NCBI RefSeq assembly: GCF_026340255.1
Contig: NZ_JAPEPJ010000002.1
Location: forward strand, 62,001-126,000
Length of the DNA: 64,000 nucleotides
Direction: 5' to 3'
Source: Streptomyces sp. NBC_01408
GTDB lineage: Bacteria > Actinomycetota > Actinomycetes > Streptomycetales > Streptomycetaceae
Shown: piece by piece, positions 60,765 through 64,000 of the stretch
Layout of the letters: the number at the start of each line of letters is the position of its first letter
Position numbering within the stretch: the first letter of the stretch is position 1
Made by a program: the position numbers and the translations under genes
Notes under the pieces: model-generated
Seen by the model: the letters and a program-made list of their open reading frames with translations, nothing else
Databases searched by the model: none
What the model was told of the DNA's origin: nothing

Positions 60765-62036
60765 ATGTCGTACGCACCCGACGGGCAGCAGTACCAGCCG
60801 CCGTACCGGCCGGAAGGACAGCCGCCGCAGCCGCCCTACGGCGAGCGCCCGTACGGGCAGCAGCCGTACGGGCCCCAGGACGGGCGGCAGCAGCCCCACG
60901 GGGTGCCCCAGCCGCCGTACGGGCAGGAGACCCCGTACCAGTACCGGGAGGAGCAGCCCGAGCCCGCGCGCCCGCGCAGGTCCCGGGTCCGCCGCTGGGT
61001 GGTCGCGGGGGGCACCGTCCTCGCGCTCGCGGGTGTCGCCGCGCTCGTGATGAACCACTTCGAGATACCGCCCTTCACCGACAAGGGCGCGGCGGTCTCC
61101 TTCGGGAAGCCGGCCCCCGGCGGTGACGGCAAGCCGGATGGCGCCGCGCAGCAGTCGTCGAGCTCCAAGATGCTGATGCCCACGGGCCCGGCGGCCGAGT
61201 TCAAGAACTCGATGACCCTGCCCGACGGCACGCACGTAGCGGTCACCACGCTGGACGGCAAGAAGTCGGGCTTCAAGGGCAAGGTGTGGGTCTGGGCGCC
61301 CAAGGAGTACAACGACCCCAAGTTCGCGAAGAGCGGCTTCCCGGTCATGATCGCCCTGCCGGGCGGTGCCGGCTACCCGAGCAACTACTGGATGGGCACC
61401 GACCTGGGCCTCCAGACCAGCATCAGCAAGTGGTACGCCGAGGGCAAGAGCAAGCCCTTCATCCTGGTCATGCCGGTGCTCAACCCAGGGCCGGACGACA
61501 AGGGGATCTACTGGGACGGCTCCGACATACCCGGCCAGCCCAAGATGGGCACGTGGCTGACCGAGGACGTCCCGGACCTGGTGAAGGCGAACTTCCGCAC
61601 TGTCAAGTCCCGTGACGGCTGGGCCTTCATGGGCTCCTCCACCGGCGGGTTCGCGGGTCTGAAGGCGGTGCTCAAGCACCCGGACAAGTTCAAGGCCGTG
61701 ATCGCCTCCGGCCCGGACATCGTCCCGGACTCCTCCCTGTGGAAGGGCCACGACAAGGAGAAGGCCGAGAACAACCCGGAGGTCCTGGCGAAGCAGCTCA
61801 TCGACCGCAAGGGCCCGGACGTGTACCTGGCCTTCCAGGTCGGGGACAGCGAGAACAACAAGAAGACCCTGCCGGACGTGCAGAAGTTCATCGCCACCTT
61901 CGGCAACAAGGGGCCCGTCCACACCGACCTGAGGGTGATCAAGGGCGGTCAGCACAACGCCAAGACCTACGTCCCGAGCATGGGCGAGGGGCCGATCCAG
62001 TTCATCAGCAAGGTCATGGAAGGACCCGTCGAGTAG
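60765..62036 (+). CDS. Membrane-anchored esterase (alpha/beta, esterase-D/Ag85-like)
   Basis: A 423-aa protein. A cytosolic Pro/Tyr/Gln/Gly-rich tail (1-65, PPYG-type repeats) precedes a single TM helix (WVVAGGTVLALAGVAALVM) and an extracellular esterase domain. That domain has PVMIALPGGAGYPSNYW, nucleophile elbow MGSSTGGFAG, ASGPDIVPDSSLW and the terminal His in KGGQHNAKTY. The putative-esterase/mycolyltransferase-like fold acts outside the membrane on an unknown ester. The ATG at 60765 is preceded by GGAGAG. The gene overlaps the convergent carboxylesterase by 23 bp. Confidence 0.87.
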   Translation: MSYAPDGQQYQPPYRPEGQPPQPPYGERPYGQQPYGPQDGRQQPHGVPQPPYGQETPYQYREEQPEPARPRRSRVRRWVVAGGTVLALAGVAALVMNHFEIPPFTDKGAAVSFGKPAPGGDGKPDGAAQQSSSSKMLMPTGPAAEFKNSMTLPDGTHVAVTTLDGKKSGFKGKVWVWAPKEYNDPKFAKSGFPVMIALPGGAGYPSNYWMGTDLGLQTSISKWYAEGKSKPFILVMPVLNPGPDDKGIYWDGSDIPGQPKMGTWLTEDVPDLVKANFRTVKSRDGWAFMGSSTGGFAGLKAVLKHPDKFKAVIASGPDIVPDSSLWKGHDKEKAENNPEVLAKQLIDRKGPDVYLAFQVGDSENNKKTLPDVQKFIATFGNKGPVHTDLRVIKGGQHNAKTYVPSMGEGPIQFISKVMEGPVE

Positions 62037-63489
62037 CGGACGAGGCTTCCGCCTCCCCCTTGAGCTCCGGCCCGCCGAACACCTTCGGCGGGCCGTTGCC
62101 GTTCCAGGACGCCCAGCCCGGGTCGCCGGTCACGGCGAAGGCCACCCAGGCCGCGTGCATCTCCTCGGCCAGCGCCTGCGGGGCGTCCGGCCCCGCCAGC
62201 CACGCGCTCTCCGGGACGTCGAGCGTGTCGAAGACGAAGCCCAGCTCCAGGGCGTGGCAGGCCCCGAGCCCCGGGATCCCGGAGGGCCAGCCGAACTCGT
62301 AGACGAAGCTCGGCGCGGCCCGTCGCGCTCCGGCGAGCAGCCGCAGCGGGTCGCGCAGCAGCCGGTCGGCGAGCAGGTTCCCGGCGAGCTCGGCCGGGCC
62401 CGCACCGGGCAGGCCCGCGCGCAGTGCCCGTACGGCGGCGCGGTCCTTGCCGCCGCGCAGGCGGGCGAGGGTCACGGCAAGCGGGCCCAGCCGGTCCAGC
62501 AGCCGCATGGCGCCCGTGGGGGCGAGCCAGAGCCGGTGCTCCTGGGTGGTCCAGCCCAGCAGCAGCGGCACGCCGCCCGAGGCCGCCGGGCCGCCCGCGC
62601 CCGCCAGGGCTTCGAGGGGGTCGCGGGGGACCGTTTCCGGGTCGGTGACCAGGCCGAAGGCGGCCGTGCCGAGCAGCGGGCCGGAGCGGCGGAGCACGGC
62701 TGCCTGGGCGGCGAGCAGGGCGGGCAGGCCGGTGGCTATGAAGGCCTCGGCGGTGGCCTCCACCTTGAGCAGCGAGGCCATCCGGCGGACGATCGTGCGG
62801 ACCCGGTCCCGGGGCAGCACCTCGGGTGCCCCGCTCTGCAGGACGGCCTGGGCGAAGAGCCCGGCCGCGCGCGGGGCGGCGAGGAGGGAGCCGATGCTGA
62901 TGGCTCCGGCGGACTCGCCGAAGACGGTGACGCGCGACGGGTCGCCGCCGAAGGCCCCGATGTTGTCCCGGACCCATTCCAGAGCGGCGATCTGGTCCAG
63001 CAGGCCGCGGTTGGCCGGCGCGTCGGGGAAGAGCCCGTACCCGAGCACTCCGAGGCGGTAGTTGAAGGAGACGAGCACGACCCCGTCGCGGGCGAAGGCC
63101 GAGCCGTCGTAGACGGGCACGGCCGAGGAGCCGCGGGTGAGCGCCCCGCCGTGGATCCACACCATGACGGGCAGCCGGGCTCCGGGCGCCGGATCGGGGG
63201 TCCACACGTTGACGTTCAGGCAGTCGTCCCCGGGGATCTCCGGGTCGGAGAGCAGGGACGCGAAGGGCTCCGGGTAAGGGACCTTGGGCGCGGTGGGCCC
63301 GTAGCTCCCCGCGTCGCGTACGCCGTCCCAGGCGGCCGGGGGCGCCGGCGCGGCGAAGCGGAGCGCGCCGACGGGCGGGGCGGCGTACGGGATGCCCCGG
63401 AACACGGCGGTCCCGTCGGCCCCGGTCCGTCCCTCGACCACGCCGGACCCGGTCCTGACCCGGGGGCGGCCGCCGCCCGCTGCGCTCAT
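62014..63489 (-). CDS. Type-B carboxylesterase
   Basis: A 491-aa carboxylesterase/lipase. Family signatures are FRGIPYAAPPVGALRF, EDCLNVNVW-like GDDCLNVNVWTPD, the oxyanion hole WIHGGALTRG, nucleophile FGESAGAIS and catalytic His in GACHALELGFVF. ATG at 63489 with AGGAGG 6 nt upstream. No signal peptide is visible. It is convergent with another esterase, the two 3' ends overlapping by 23 bp. The stretch 63490-63821 upstream holds no gene I can see, only presumed promoters of this gene and the chaplin. Confidence 0.93.
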   Translation of the reverse strand: MSAAGGGRPRVRTGSGVVEGRTGADGTAVFRGIPYAAPPVGALRFAAPAPPAAWDGVRDAGSYGPTAPKVPYPEPFASLLSDPEIPGDDCLNVNVWTPDPAPGARLPVMVWIHGGALTRGSSAVPVYDGSAFARDGVVLVSFNYRLGVLGYGLFPDAPANRGLLDQIAALEWVRDNIGAFGGDPSRVTVFGESAGAISIGSLLAAPRAAGLFAQAVLQSGAPEVLPRDRVRTIVRRMASLLKVEATAEAFIATGLPALLAAQAAVLRRSGPLLGTAAFGLVTDPETVPRDPLEALAGAGGPAASGGVPLLLGWTTQEHRLWLAPTGAMRLLDRLGPLAVTLARLRGGKDRAAVRALRAGLPGAGPAELAGNLLADRLLRDPLRLLAGARRAAPSFVYEFGWPSGIPGLGACHALELGFVFDTLDVPESAWLAGPDAPQALAEEMHAAWVAFAVTGDPGWASWNGNGPPKVFGGPELKGEAEASSATRRVLP

Positions 63490-63821
63490 CTGTGTCCTCC
63501 TGGATCCGGCACGGGCACCTGCGCCGTGCGCGCACGGTCGCACAGCCGTCCAACGGGTGACAAGGCGCGGCCGTGCCCGGGCCGGGCAAGGCCGGGCGGG
63601 ACGGGCAGGTGATCCGCCCGTCCACCACACCGTACGCATCCTCCTCCGGACCGGCTCGGCGCCTGTCCGACCGCCCCTCGGAGGGGCCGTACTCGGCTGT
63701 CCGTGCGATGTGCTGTCACCAGGTAGGCGCACGGGCCGTGACCCCTGGGCCATCGCTGCGTTGTATGCCATGTCAAATGCCGCAGATTCTGTGGCGCCCC
63801 ATACCTTTCGAGGAGATCTTG

Positions 63822-64000
63822 ATGTCGCGTATCGCGAAGGCATTCGCCATCACCGCTGTCGCCGGTACCGCCGTGGCCGCCGGTGCGGGTCTGGCCGTCG
63901 CCGATGCCGGAGCGCACGGTGCGGCGGTCGGCTCCCCCGGTGTCCTGTCGGGCAACCTGCTCCAGGTTCCGGTCCACGTCCCGGTCAACGTCTGCGGCAA
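63822..64000 (+). CDS. Short chaplin, 3' end beyond window
   Basis: A secreted hydrophobic amyloid protein coating aerial hyphae and spores. The signal peptide is IAKAFAITAVAGTAVAAGAG, cleaved near VADA. The mature part begins GAHGAAVGSPGVLSGN, then LLQVPVHVPVNVCGN with the first conserved Cys at the window edge. The layout is that of a short (single-domain) chaplin such as ChpD-H. GAGGAG lies 7 nt before the ATG. The C-terminus, with the second Cys, is outside the window. Confidence 0.95.
   Translation, partial: MSRIAKAFAITAVAGTAVAAGAGLAVADAGAHGAAVGSPGVLSGNLLQVPVHVPVNVCG

Overview
This is a high-GC actinobacterial window, almost certainly from a Streptomyces chromosome. GC at third codon positions is very strong. 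GTG and TTG starts are frequent, and genes are often coupled by 4-bp ATGA/GTGA overlaps. The gene content also fits: a melC1-melC2 tyrosinase operon, a short chaplin, a cholesterol oxidase, a GH18 chitinase behind a DasR-type box, and a DUF6629-like protein. No rRNA genes, CRISPR array or prophage are visible. The only intact mobile element is one IS5-family insertion, and the only RNA gene I can support is tRNA-Trp.

Layout. 1-6.3 kb (minus): a truncated cytochrome P450, a cysteine-dependent phosphatase, a beta-lactamase-fold protein without its catalytic Ser-Lys pair, and a large secreted subtilase with a C-terminal malectin-like domain. 6.3-11 kb (plus): a repeat-rich spacer, a DHA2-type MFS exporter, a 30-codon ORF, a DUF6629-like membrane protein and a cholesterol oxidase. 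11-15.2 kb (minus): an alkylhydroperoxidase-like/amine-dehydrogenase-like pair, an XRE-cupin regulator with a doubled operator and a coupled small membrane protein, and an ATP-dependent DNA ligase. 15.4-19 kb (plus): a hydrolase fused to an ABC ATPase, with its permease. 19.2-25.5 kb (minus): a hydroxyacid dehydrogenase and an aldo/keto reductase, then a lactose/galactose operon (GH35 beta-galactosidase, galT, galK) divergent from a DeoR-headed, LacI-bodied regulator. 27.5-32.9 kb: a sugar-catabolic divergon (LacI regulator and isomerase in minus; Gfo/Idh oxidoreductase, DUF993 aldolase-like and isomerase in plus) with two perfect LacI-type operators between the arms. 33.3-35.8 kb: an SCO6745-like gene, a glyoxalase-fold gene and two decayed LRV/HEAT-repeat genes. 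35.8-38.7 kb: tRNA-Trp, chitinase, aldo/keto reductase. 38.7-41.4 kb: a sugar kinase and KDPG aldolase pair divergent from an IclR regulator. 41.4-42.4 kb: an IS5-family element inserted in the centre of a palindrome. 42.4-49.2 kb: a TPR ATPase-like protein, a membrane-tethered ECF sigma factor with an extracellular CAP domain, and a helicase. 49.2-54.5 kb: glutamate decarboxylase, tyrosinase operon, CitA/CitB-type two-component system. 54.6-64 kb: DctA-type symporter, a second secreted subtilase, a FhuF-like 2Fe-2S protein, hydrolases, a GNAT acetyltransferase, two convergent esterases and the start of a chaplin.

Functional reading. Much of the window concerns extracellular polymer and carbohydrate use (chitinase, two subtilases, beta-galactosidase, cholesterol oxidase, esterases), each with local regulators. 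Visible control logic includes a dre-like DasR box inside the chitinase promoter, a second dre-like box at the first codons of the iclR gene, a GTTCCAC-GTA-GTGGAAC operator in the IclR/KDPG divergon, paired GAAAGCGCTTTC operators in the LacI divergon and paired TTGCC-N5-GGCAA operators before the XRE-cupin gene.

The most unusual proteins are the single-chain sigma factor/zinc-binding anti-sigma-like/transmembrane/CAP protein (44941-46620) and the hydrolase-ABC fusion (15385-18123). The DUF993-containing sugar operon is the best candidate for an undescribed pathway.
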